NCBI RefSeq assembly: GCF_004028635.1
Contig: NZ_RQJW01000015.1
Coordinates: 186,001 to 250,000 of the forward strand
Origin: Streptomyces cyaneus
Lineage (GTDB): Bacteria; Actinomycetota; Actinomycetes; Streptomycetales; Streptomycetaceae
Reading direction: 5' to 3'
DNA length: 64,000 nucleotides
Shown: in pieces, positions 57,119 through 64,000 of the stretch
How positions within the stretch are numbered: the first letter of the stretch is position 1
Layout of the letters: every line of letters begins with the position of its first letter
Position numbers and translations under genes: made by a program
The notes under the pieces: generated by a model
What the model saw: only the letters and a program-made list of their open reading frames with translations
Told to the model about the DNA's origin: nothing
The model's database searches: none

Positions 57119-59331
57119 CAGACGGGCTCCCCGTACTGCACGCCACGCCCGTTGGTGGCGAGGTAGACGCGGCCGTAGACGCGCGGATCGCCGGTTATGG
57201 CCGCTCCGGTCCAGCCCCACCGGTGCCGGTCGTCGTTGATCCGCGTCCAGGTCCTGGCCTCGTCGTCGGAGCGGTAGATGGCGTTGAAGTCTTCGATCCC
57301 GCCGGCCATGTAGATCGCCGGGTAGGCGGCGCCCTTGGCGGCCTTGCCGAAGCCCAGGGTGTGCGAGGACCGGCAGCTGCCGACCTTGGTGAAGGTCGCG
57401 CCGCCGTCGGTGGAGCGGTAGAGCCCGTTCGCCTTGGCGCTGAGCCACAGGTCACCGGAGCGCCCTGGGGCCGCGGCCAGCTGGAACCCGGCGTCGCCCG
57501 AGCTCAGGCCGGTGGCCCGGGCGGTGAAGGTCAGGCCGCTGTCGGTGCTGGCGTAGAGCGTGCCGGCGGTCGTGTCGTAGGCGTAGCAGCAGGTCGGGTC
57601 CACGGGATCCGCAACCAGGACGGCGCCCTTCGGGAGGGAGGTGACCTCGGACCAGGTGGCGCCGTTGTCCGCCGAGCGGTGTGCCGGGTATACGGTGCCG
57701 TCCCAGTGCGCGAGGGACCACAGCAGCACACTGCCGTCGGCGTTGGTGACGATCGGTCCGGGCGCGTCCTTGGCGACGGCCGGCTGCGACGCGAAGGGCG
57801 TCCAGGTCTTTCCGCCGTCCTTCGACCAGGCGCTGTTGCCGTTGTCCCCGGAGCCGGTGCGCACGACGTACGAGGGCTTGGCCGCGGCCTGGGCGAGTGC
57901 GATGGCGGACCCGAACACGGGGTTCGTGGCCATGCCGCGCGACGGGGAGGCGGTCAGCCGCTCGTGGTACAGCACGCCGATGTCCCGCGACCCGCTGATC
58001 AGGTGGGCCTCTCCCGTCGGAGGCGACACGAGCGCCACGACGGACGCCTCCTCCAGCCCGCGGATCTGCGGAGCCCAATGCTTGAGGTCGCGCGTGCCGT
58101 ACAGGGTCGCACCGGTGCCGTAGACGACGTGCTCGGAGTCGAACGGGTCGAGGCCGACGGCCTGGATCCACCAGCCGAACTTGGGCTCGTCCTTGCCCCA
58201 GTTGAGGTAGGGAGTCTCGGCGACATCGAGGACTGCCTCGTCCTTCAGGGACTTCCAGGTGCGGCCGCCGTCGGTGGAACGGAAGACGGTGTCGATCTCG
58301 GCCCAGCGGTTGTTGGTGGACACGACGAGCGTCCCGGGCCTGCGGGCGTCGACGGCGACACCGCCGTAGCCGAAGGAATCGGTCCCGCCATCGCTCGACG
58401 CCCCACCGGGCTTCACCGGGGTGACCTCGGTCCACTTCCCGTTCGCCGTACGCAGTTTGTGCACGCTGCCGTCCGACTGCCCGTTGGGGCCGGGGGCGTT
58501 GGCGTACGTCACGTACAGCTCGCGGGTGAGGCGGTCGTACGCGGCGCGGATGGGCACCTTGGCGGCGGTGCCGGTGGGCTGCCCGGGGACGGGCTCCCAG
58601 GTCTTTCCGTCGGAGGTACGGTACAGGTTGGGGTGGTCGGCGGTGCCGTCGGAGTCACCCCAGCCGGCGTAGACGCTGCGGCCCGCCGCGACGAGGAGGG
58701 TGATGCCCTGGCCGGTGGCGCTCGGTGTGGCCGGGAAGCTCACGGGCTTCCAAGTGGCGCCCCGGTCGGTCGACTTGAGCACCCCGTCGTGCCGGGTGCC
58801 GAGCCACAGGGTGTCGCAGTCGCGGGGGTCGACCAGCAGCCGTTCACCGCAGCCACGCCCGTCCTCGTTGCCGCCGAACTTCACGGTGAGGTCGGTGCGC
58901 TTCCAGGTGGCACCCCGGTCCTCGGAGCGCAGCACGGCCCCGTTGCCGGCCCAGGGCTGGGTGTACGTGCCGAGGGCCAGGTACACCCGGTTCGGGTGGG
59001 CGGGGTCGACGGCCATGGCCTCGACGCCGAGGAGGTTCCAGTCGTCCCAGCCGAGGTGGTCGGTCAGCGGGATCCAGCGGTCGGTCCGGTCGTCCCAGCG
59101 GTAGGCGCCCCCGATGTCGGTCCGGGCGTAGGCGAGCCCTCGCACCGACGGGTGGAACAGCACCCCGGTGATGAACCCGGTGCCGCCCATGACGGCGTTG
59201 CGCCAGCGGTAGGCGGTGGCGACCGACTCGGCGGCCTCTGCCCGCCCGGGGAGGAGGGGGGCGGTGGTGAGCGCGGCGGCGGCCGCGGTCCCGGCGAGAA
59301 CGGCTCGTCTGCTCAGGCGGGACGTACGCAT
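57118..59331 (-). CDS. Secreted GH74 xyloglucanase
   Basis: 737 residues from ATG 59331, which has GAGGT at proper distance; an ATG two codons earlier is too close. Tat leader RLSRRAVLAGTAAAAA. Two seven-bladed propellers, typical of GH74: YRWRNAVMGGTGFITGVLFH, ARTDIGGAYRWDD with the first catalytic Asp, repeated sialidase-like Asp-box motifs (STDRGATWK, STDGGRTWK, SADNGATW, STDGGATF), and a continuous second half. No binding module. It would cut the xyloglucan backbone outside the cell. It lies downstream of the oligosaccharide transporter on the same strand. Confidence 0.91.
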   Translation of the reverse strand: MRTSRLSRRAVLAGTAAAAALTTAPLLPGRAEAAESVATAYRWRNAVMGGTGFITGVLFHPSVRGLAYARTDIGGAYRWDDRTDRWIPLTDHLGWDDWNLLGVEAMAVDPAHPNRVYLALGTYTQPWAGNGAVLRSEDRGATWKRTDLTVKFGGNEDGRGCGERLLVDPRDCDTLWLGTRHDGVLKSTDRGATWKPVSFPATPSATGQGITLLVAAGRSVYAGWGDSDGTADHPNLYRTSDGKTWEPVPGQPTGTAAKVPIRAAYDRLTRELYVTYANAPGPNGQSDGSVHKLRTANGKWTEVTPVKPGGASSDGGTDSFGYGGVAVDARRPGTLVVSTNNRWAEIDTVFRSTDGGRTWKSLKDEAVLDVAETPYLNWGKDEPKFGWWIQAVGLDPFDSEHVVYGTGATLYGTRDLKHWAPQIRGLEEASVVALVSPPTGEAHLISGSRDIGVLYHERLTASPSRGMATNPVFGSAIALAQAAAKPSYVVRTGSGDNGNSAWSKDGGKTWTPFASQPAVAKDAPGPIVTNADGSVLLWSLAHWDGTVYPAHRSADNGATWSEVTSLPKGAVLVADPVDPTCCYAYDTTAGTLYASTDSGLTFTARATGLSSGDAGFQLAAAPGRSGDLWLSAKANGLYRSTDGGATFTKVGSCRSSHTLGFGKAAKGAAYPAIYMAGGIEDFNAIYRSDDEARTWTRINDDRHRWGWTGAAITGDPRVYGRVYLATNGRGVQYGEPV

Positions 59332-59370
59332 GGACATACCTCGTCTTTGCAAGAGTGGGGAGTGGAGAAC

Positions 59371-59422
59371 CTAAGGGGCGCGGGGAACTGCGCGACTAGC
59401 CACAAACGACCCGCAGCCGCCG
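59371..59422. repeat. Dispersed Streptomyces intergenic repeat
   Basis: The stretch beginning CTAAGGGGCGCGGGGAACTG and passing CGCGACTAGCCACAAACGAC to CCGCAGCCGCCGG strongly resembles, from memory, an element found many times in Streptomyces genomes. It lies between the transporter operon and GH74 and may attenuate read-through. Confidence 0.55.
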
Positions 59423-59455
59423 GACGGGGAAAGCACCCCATTGAGTGGGCGCCAT

Positions 59456-60382
59456 TCAGCCCTTGATCGCTCCGGTCAGCATGCCCTTCTTGAAGTGCCG
59501 CTGGACGAAGGGCGACGCAACCGCGACGGGGATCAGCGCGAGGACCATGACGGCCATCTGCAGCCCCAGGCTGGAGAGTTCGCCGGTGTGGACCGCCTGC
59601 TGAAGACCGGTCGGCGCTTCGGTGCCCTTCTGGACCAGCTGGATGAGCACGTTCTGCAGCGGCAGCATCTCCTGGTCGGAGAGATAGATGGAGGCGTTGA
59701 ACCAGGCGCTCCAGTAACCGACCGCGTAGAACAGGGAGATGACCGCGATCACCGCCCGCGACAGCGGCATGATGATGGTCAGCAGGATCCGCAGCTCACT
59801 GGCCCCGTCGATGCGGGCGGACTCGGTGAGTTCGGGGGAGATCCCCATGAAGAAGGCCCGCAGGACGAGGACGTTGAAGACACTGACCGCGCTCGGAAGG
59901 ATCAGCGACAGATAGGTGTCGGTGAGGCCGAGCGCCTGCACCAGGAGGTACGTCGGGATGAGGCCGGCCCCGAAGAACATGGTGGCCATGATGGTCATCA
60001 GGAAGTACCGGTGCCCGAGGCTCCCCGGCCGGGACAGGCCGTAGGCGCCGAGGACCGAGACCGCCATGGAGAACAGGGTGCCGAAGAAGGTGACCCCGAC
60101 CGAGACCATGATCGCCCGGCTGACCTGTCCGCCGCTCAGCAGTTCCGTGTAGTTGATGAAGGTGATGCCGCGGGGGATCACGACCAGGCCGCCGACCTGG
60201 TCGATCACCGGTTTCGGGGAGAGGCTGGTGACGACGACGATCCACAGCGGACCGAGTACGCCGAGGCAGCACAGGAGCAGCAGGCCGCCCTTCGCGGTGA
60301 GTCCGGCCTTGCTGGGCGGCTCCTCCCACACCGGCCGGGGCGGCGCCTTGAGGCTGCGGATGAGCGTGGTGTTGAGACTCAC
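59456..60382 (-). CDS. Oligosaccharide ABC transporter permease 2 (LplC-like)
   Basis: 308 residues from GTG 60382, overlapping the previous stop (GTGA). Six membrane helices (first LLLLCCLGVLGPLWIVVVTS). EAA loop ELTESARIDGASELRILLTI before IMPLSRAVIAVI. C-terminus PFVQRHFKKGMLTGAIKG is typical of the LplC/YtcP group. It would import oligosaccharides with the next two proteins; no ATPase gene is present, so a shared MsiK-type ATPase is expected, as is usual in Streptomyces. Confidence 0.88.
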   Translation of the reverse strand: MSLNTTLIRSLKAPPRPVWEEPPSKAGLTAKGGLLLLCCLGVLGPLWIVVVTSLSPKPVIDQVGGLVVIPRGITFINYTELLSGGQVSRAIMVSVGVTFFGTLFSMAVSVLGAYGLSRPGSLGHRYFLMTIMATMFFGAGLIPTYLLVQALGLTDTYLSLILPSAVSVFNVLVLRAFFMGISPELTESARIDGASELRILLTIIMPLSRAVIAVISLFYAVGYWSAWFNASIYLSDQEMLPLQNVLIQLVQKGTEAPTGLQQAVHTGELSSLGLQMAVMVLALIPVAVASPFVQRHFKKGMLTGAIKG

Positions 60383-61434
60383 TTCTTGTACACCCCCTGC
60401 TCGCCCAGCAGGTGCGCGAACTTGTTCGCGCCCAGGACGAGAGCGACACCGATGATCCCCTTGACGAGGCCGACCGCAGCCGCGTAACTGAAGTCGCCGT
60501 TCTGGATTCCCATGTTCCACACGTAGGTGTCGAGGACCTCGGCGGCTCCCGCGCCGACCGCGTCCCGCTGGAGCAGGAACTGCTCGAAGCCGACGCTCAG
60601 CGCGTCACCCACCCGCAGGACCAGCAGGAGCGCGATCACCGGGCGCAGTGCGGGCAGCGTCACGTGCCACATGCGCCGCCAGCGCCCCGCGCCGTCCATT
60701 GCGGCGGCCTCGTACAGATCGGTGCTGACCGCGGCCAGCGCCGCGAGGAAGACGATGATCCCCCAGCCGGCGTCCTTCCAGACGGCCTCCGCGGTGACCA
60801 GCCACTTGAACAGGTCCGCGTCGGTCATCAGGTCGAAGCCGCTCACGCCGTGGTTCTCCAGGGTCTGGGCGATGATGCCCGCGCCGCCGAAGATCTGCTG
60901 GAAGACGGTGATCACGAGTACCCAGGAGAAGAAGTGCGGCAGGTACATGATCGCCTGCGCCACGGCCCGCACCCGGGGCCGGATCACGCTGTTGATGAGC
61001 AGCGCGAGGGCGATGGGCACGGGGAAGAACAGCGCGAGCTGGATCACGAACAGGAGGAGGGTGTTCTGCGTGGCATCCCAGAACAGCGGGTCCTCGACCA
61101 TGCGCACGACTTGGTCCAGGCCCACCCACGGGCTGTGGAAGATCGCCGTGATCCCGTTGCCTGCGATGTACGGGTCGTACTCCTGGAAGGCGATGACGTT
61201 GCCGAGCAGCGGGACGTAGTGGAAGACCAGCAGCAGCGCGATGAGGGGCAGCGTCATCAGGATGAGCGCGCGGTCGCGGTGCCACCGGACCCGGAACGGG
61301 ACCTTTCCGGCCTTGCCCGTCCCGCGCGGCGCCCGCCCCTTCGTCGCCTCCGCGGCGGCGACAGCGGCCGCCGGCTCCTCGACGGCCGCGGGGGGACGGG
61401 TCCCGTCCGGCCTGCTCCCGGTGGTGAGCGACAT
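60379..61434 (-). CDS. Oligosaccharide ABC transporter permease 1 (LplB-like)
   Basis: 351 residues from ATG 61434, overlapping the binding-protein stop by one base (TGATG). A long Ala/Pro-rich cytoplasmic start is followed by six helices (LILMTLPLIALLLVFHYVPL first). EAA loop STDLYEAAAMDGAGRWRRMW. Ends FAHLLGEQGVYKK. The LplB group is defined by the early FHYVPLLGNVIAFQEYDP. Confidence 0.88.
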   Translation of the reverse strand: MSLTTGSRPDGTRPPAAVEEPAAAVAAAEATKGRAPRGTGKAGKVPFRVRWHRDRALILMTLPLIALLLVFHYVPLLGNVIAFQEYDPYIAGNGITAIFHSPWVGLDQVVRMVEDPLFWDATQNTLLLFVIQLALFFPVPIALALLINSVIRPRVRAVAQAIMYLPHFFSWVLVITVFQQIFGGAGIIAQTLENHGVSGFDLMTDADLFKWLVTAEAVWKDAGWGIIVFLAALAAVSTDLYEAAAMDGAGRWRRMWHVTLPALRPVIALLLVLRVGDALSVGFEQFLLQRDAVGAGAAEVLDTYVWNMGIQNGDFSYAAAVGLVKGIIGVALVLGANKFAHLLGEQGVYKK

Positions 61435-63104
61435 CAGTTGCCACTGCCGTTCTTGTCGATGAGCTCCTTGTACCAGTCCCGCAGCTTGTCACCGCCGGAG
61501 GACTTCCAGTTGGCGATGAAGGCCTGGACGTCGGACATCTTCTTGTTGCCGCGCACATAGTCGATCTGCAGCTGCTCGAGCTGGCTGGAGAGGTTGGCGT
61601 AGCGGGCCGGCTCGATGATGGTCATGCCGTAGATGGAGGTCTTCTTCATGAAGGCACCCATCCGCTGCTGCCACTCGACCTGCGCGCGGGCGACATCGGG
61701 GAGGTCGGGGTGCGCGAGGTAGGGCGCCGGGGCCGCCAGCATCGACCAGGCGTTGATCACCTCGCCGTTGCCCTGGTCGGTCTTGACCGGGGCGCCGTCC
61801 TTGACCGTGTAGTGGCTGCCCTCGACGCCGTAGTCGACGAGCATCCGCTCCTTGGTGCCGTAAGGCGCTGCCGCGAAGTTCGCGGCGGCCAGGGCGTTCT
61901 CGACCGTTTCCTTGGAGGCGCCCTTGCGGATCATCGACCAGATGTTGGCGGGCGCGGACGCGTACGTCGTCGGGTTGCCGCCGTCGGCGCCGAAGAAGTC
62001 CATGCCGTCGATCTGGAACTCCGGGTTGGCCTGGGCCTGTTCGGCGGCCTTGACGTACCAGAAGGACATGTCGCTGGTGGTGACCAGGATCTGTCCGGCG
62101 GTGAACCGCTGGCCCGCGTCGCCGGTGCGCGCCCTGTCATCGGGGTGGACCACGCCGGCGTCGAACAGCTTGCGGACCCACGCCAGGGATTCGAGGTACT
62201 CGGGACGCTCGATGCTGTACCGCAGCTTGCCGTCGTCATCGATGTTCCAGTTGGGCGCGACGCCGAAGATGTTGCCCGCGATCCAGGAGATGTCACCGCA
62301 GGCGTACACCTTGGCCCTGGCGCTGGTGGCGTCCTTGGCCCAGCTGAGGAACTCGTCGGCCGACTTGGGTACGGAGTACCCCTTCTTCTCGAAGATGTCC
62401 TTGCGGTAGTAGGGCACGATGAAGCTCGCGGGGGCGGTGGGCATCGGAATGCCGCGCAGCGCGCCGCCGAAGATGCCCATGCGCCAGGCGTCGGACGGTA
62501 TCGCGGCCAGGTTCGGGTACTTCTTGACCTTGTCGCCCGCCAGGTAGGGGCCGAGGTCCATGCACTTCGCGGCGACCGCGCTCCCGATCTTGCTGTTGTT
62601 CAGTTCCCAGCTGGGCACGACCACCATGTCGGGCAGGGAGGTGGAGGCGAGGACGGCGCCGAGCTTCTGGCCGTAGGTCATGCCGTTCTGGTTCTGCCAG
62701 GTGACCTTGGTTCCCGCTGCCTCGTCGACCGCCTTGTAGTAGGCGCAGCCAGGCTTCGGCGGGGTGCCCCAGAACGGGGACATGATCTTGACGGGGGCTC
62801 CGGTGCCGAGCTTGTCCGGTACCGAGGTGGTGAGGGCCGCGAGGTCGACCTTGCTGGTGTAGCCGGCCGCCGCACCGTTCTTCGAGGGAATGTCCGGATC
62901 GGCCATCTTGCTGGCGACGTAGGTCGGGAGCAGCTTGTCCGCGGCCTTGCCCGACGTGGTTCCCTCTCGCGACCCGCTCTCCGAACCGCCGCAGGCGGTG
63001 AGCAGCGGCATTCCCCCGGCCACCGCTGCGGTGGCAATCGCTGAGGAGGCGAGGAAGCTTCTCCGGCTCGGTCCGGAGGCGGCGGAGGCGGCATTCGGCG
63101 TCAT
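61434..63104 (-). CDS. Oligosaccharide ABC transporter binding lipoprotein (LplA-like)
   Basis: 556 residues, long as in the LplA family. Tat lipoprotein leader: SRRSFLASSAIATAAVAGG and a later LLTAC. Body motifs: VKIMSPFWGTPPKPG, DMVVVPSWELNNSKIG, FIVPYYRKDIFEKKGY, DMSFWYVKAAEQAQANPEFQ. It would bind oligosaccharides, probably xyloglucan- or xylan-derived given the neighbours. It is the first gene of an operon with the two permeases and possibly GH74 and GH12. Two LacI-type palindromes lie upstream. Confidence 0.89.
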   Translation of the reverse strand: MTPNAASAASGPSRRSFLASSAIATAAVAGGMPLLTACGGSESGSREGTTSGKAADKLLPTYVASKMADPDIPSKNGAAAGYTSKVDLAALTTSVPDKLGTGAPVKIMSPFWGTPPKPGCAYYKAVDEAAGTKVTWQNQNGMTYGQKLGAVLASTSLPDMVVVPSWELNNSKIGSAVAAKCMDLGPYLAGDKVKKYPNLAAIPSDAWRMGIFGGALRGIPMPTAPASFIVPYYRKDIFEKKGYSVPKSADEFLSWAKDATSARAKVYACGDISWIAGNIFGVAPNWNIDDDGKLRYSIERPEYLESLAWVRKLFDAGVVHPDDRARTGDAGQRFTAGQILVTTSDMSFWYVKAAEQAQANPEFQIDGMDFFGADGGNPTTYASAPANIWSMIRKGASKETVENALAAANFAAAPYGTKERMLVDYGVEGSHYTVKDGAPVKTDQGNGEVINAWSMLAAPAPYLAHPDLPDVARAQVEWQQRMGAFMKKTSIYGMTIIEPARYANLSSQLEQLQIDYVRGNKKMSDVQAFIANWKSSGGDKLRDWYKELIDKNGSGN

Positions 63105-63230
63105 TGCGTCAACCCTTCATGGCTCACCTGGACACCCGGCGGTGGGCCGTCGGCTGCGGTGTCGTGACTGGAACTGGTTGAGCTGAGCTGAGCTGAAACG
63201 AACATCCAATCACTGCGACGCGATTCGCAG

Positions 63231-63244
63231 TCGAAGCGCTTCGA
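63231..63244. promoter_or_regulatory. LacI-type operator, transporter side
   Basis: TCGAAGCGCTTCGA, a perfect 14-base palindrome, about 125 bases before the transporter start. Identical to the site at 63390-63403. Confidence 0.75.
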
Positions 63245-63389
63245 TGTTGCAGTGAGGTTAAGTGAGCGCCCATGGACACACAAGGGTCGCTTCCAAGATT
63301 CCCGTGAGGCGCCTGAGGGCGTTCTCCATATGCCCTGCTTGATGCGCCCGCGCCGATCCCTTGACACTCGCCCCTGCATTTCACGAGCA

Positions 63390-63403
63390 TCGAAGCGCTT
63401 CGA
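63390..63403. promoter_or_regulatory. LacI-type operator, GH3 side
   Basis: TCGAAGCGCTTCGA, a perfect 14-base palindrome, 34 bases before the GH3 start and 24 bases after a TTGACA hexamer at 63361. This is the classical position for repression. The 333-base divergent gap shows no gene. Confidence 0.78.
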
Positions 63404-63437
63404 AAGCACGCTCCGCTCCATCTCAAGGGGATCCCAC

Positions 63438-64000
63438 GTGTCTGCACACACGCCGCACACACCACCGCCTTTCCGCGATCAGCGACTGCCGTTCGCGAAG
63501 CGCATCGACGACCTGCTGTCGCGGCTCACCCTCGACGAAAAGATCGGATTCCTGCACCAGTTCGCCCCGGCCGTCGAGCGGCTCGGCATCGCCGAGTTCC
63601 GCACCGGCCAGGAAGCGCTGCACGGCGTGGCCTGGATGGGTCCGGCCACCGTCTTCCCCCAGGCGGTCGGCCTCGGCGCCACCTGGAACACGGACCTCGT
63701 ACGACGGGTCGGCGAGGCGGTGTCCAAGGAGGTCCGGGCGATGCGCGCCCGCGACGACCGCGTGGGCCTGAACGTCTGGTCCCCCACCGTCAACCTCCTG
63801 CGCCACCCCCTGTGGGGCCGGGGCGAGGAGGGCTACTCCGAGGACCCGAAGCTCACCTCGACCATCGCCACCGCCTACACCCAAGGTCTGCGCGGCGAGC
63901 ACCCGACGTACTGGCGCACCGCCCCCGTCCTCAAGCACTGGCTGGCCCACAACAACGAGACGGGCCGCGACGTCACGTCCTCCTCGGTGCGCCCGCGCGT
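63438..64000 (+). CDS. GH3 beta-glucosidase/xylosidase, N-terminal fragment
   Basis: 187 codons from GTG 63438 (AAGGGG upstream) to the window end; the gene continues beyond. No signal peptide, so intracellular. Typical GH3 start: LPFAKRIDDLLSRLTLDEKI, GQEALHGVAWMGPATVFPQA, LNVWSPTVNLLRHPLWGRGE, EGYSEDPKL and LKHWLAHNNETGRD with the Lys-His pair that binds the sugar in subsite -1. The nucleophile Asp lies beyond the window. It faces the transporter and shares its operators, so it probably trims imported oligomers. Confidence 0.88.
   Translation, partial: MSAHTPHTPPPFRDQRLPFAKRIDDLLSRLTLDEKIGFLHQFAPAVERLGIAEFRTGQEALHGVAWMGPATVFPQAVGLGATWNTDLVRRVGEAVSKEVRAMRARDDRVGLNVWSPTVNLLRHPLWGRGEEGYSEDPKLTSTIATAYTQGLRGEHPTYWRTAPVLKHWLAHNNETGRDVTSSSVRPR

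Noticed and set aside
63497..63517. Another GAAGCGC operator inside the GH3 gene (GCGAAGCGCATCGACGAC)
   Set aside because: It encodes the conserved FAKRIDDLL segment of GH3, so the similarity is explained by coding sequence.
1..64000. tRNA, rRNA, transposase, integrase or phage genes
   Set aside because: Looked for by eye on both strands; no cloverleaf, rRNA core or recombinase motif was recognised.

Overview
This is a high-GC actinobacterial chromosome segment, almost certainly from Streptomyces. Evidence: strong third-position GC bias, frequent GTG starts, Tat-type leaders on secreted enzymes and lipoproteins, LacI/CebR-type and Zur-type operator sequences, and short repeats typical of Streptomyces intergenic DNA. 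No rRNA, tRNA, CRISPR array, insertion sequence or phage gene was seen. The window contains about 43 intact or edge-truncated genes and at least seven gene remnants.

Layout. 1-1948: zinc ABC transporter (znuA-znuC-znuB, leftwards, the last cut by the window edge) behind a candidate Zur box. 2019-4525: SRAP-type DNA-protein crosslink protein, a duplicated DUF6766 membrane protein, a 27-residue membrane peptide and a small lipoprotein. 4525-8668: a GH78 remnant, a DUF2332 protein and a large PAS/GAF/PP2C/ATPase stress phosphatase. 8827-17245: a carbohydrate-esterase and fucose region: CE2 and CE3 esterases with ricin-type lectin domains, a GntR/FCD regulator, decayed L-fuconate dehydratase and aldo/keto reductase genes, and an intact GH29 alpha-L-fucosidase. 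Two types of inverted repeat recur here and are candidate operators. 17629-19648: LysR regulator and a tartrate/D-malate-type dehydrogenase. 19833-39802: an amine or amino-acid catabolic island bracketed by two similar PucR regulators. It holds a sarcosine-oxidase-like flavoenzyme, a HAD type II dehalogenase-like protein, a polyamine-type ABC transporter, a PuuB-like oxidase, two succinate-semialdehyde-type dehydrogenases, a D-2-hydroxyacid dehydrogenase, a GlcD-GlcF-like fusion and a class III aminotransferase. 40243-64000: a plant-polysaccharide locus: GH42, GH36, GH43, GH5, GH27, GH43, a GH10-GH62 fusion, GH6, GH12, GH74, an oligosaccharide ABC transporter and the start of a GH3 enzyme.

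How it fits together. The right-hand third looks like a hemicellulose/xyloglucan system. GH74, GH12, GH10-GH62, GH5 and GH6 would cut backbones outside the cell. GH27, GH36, GH42, GH43, GH3 and, further left, GH29 and the CE2/CE3 esterases would remove galactose, arabinose, xylose, fucose and acetyl groups. The LplABC-type transporter would import oligomers. A palindrome with core GAAGCGCTTC lies upstream of the GH42-GH36-GH43 run and twice between the transporter and GH3, which suggests one LacI-type regulon. The only local LacI gene is broken by an internal deletion and frameshift, so the active regulator is probably encoded elsewhere.

A recurring theme is gene decay: remnants of GH78, a secreted beta-helix-like protein, fucD, an aldo/keto reductase, a DppC-like permease, a LacI regulator and a CE1-CBM2 esterase all lie between intact genes. 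These calls rest on reading sequence only; family assignments come from motif recognition, not from a database search.
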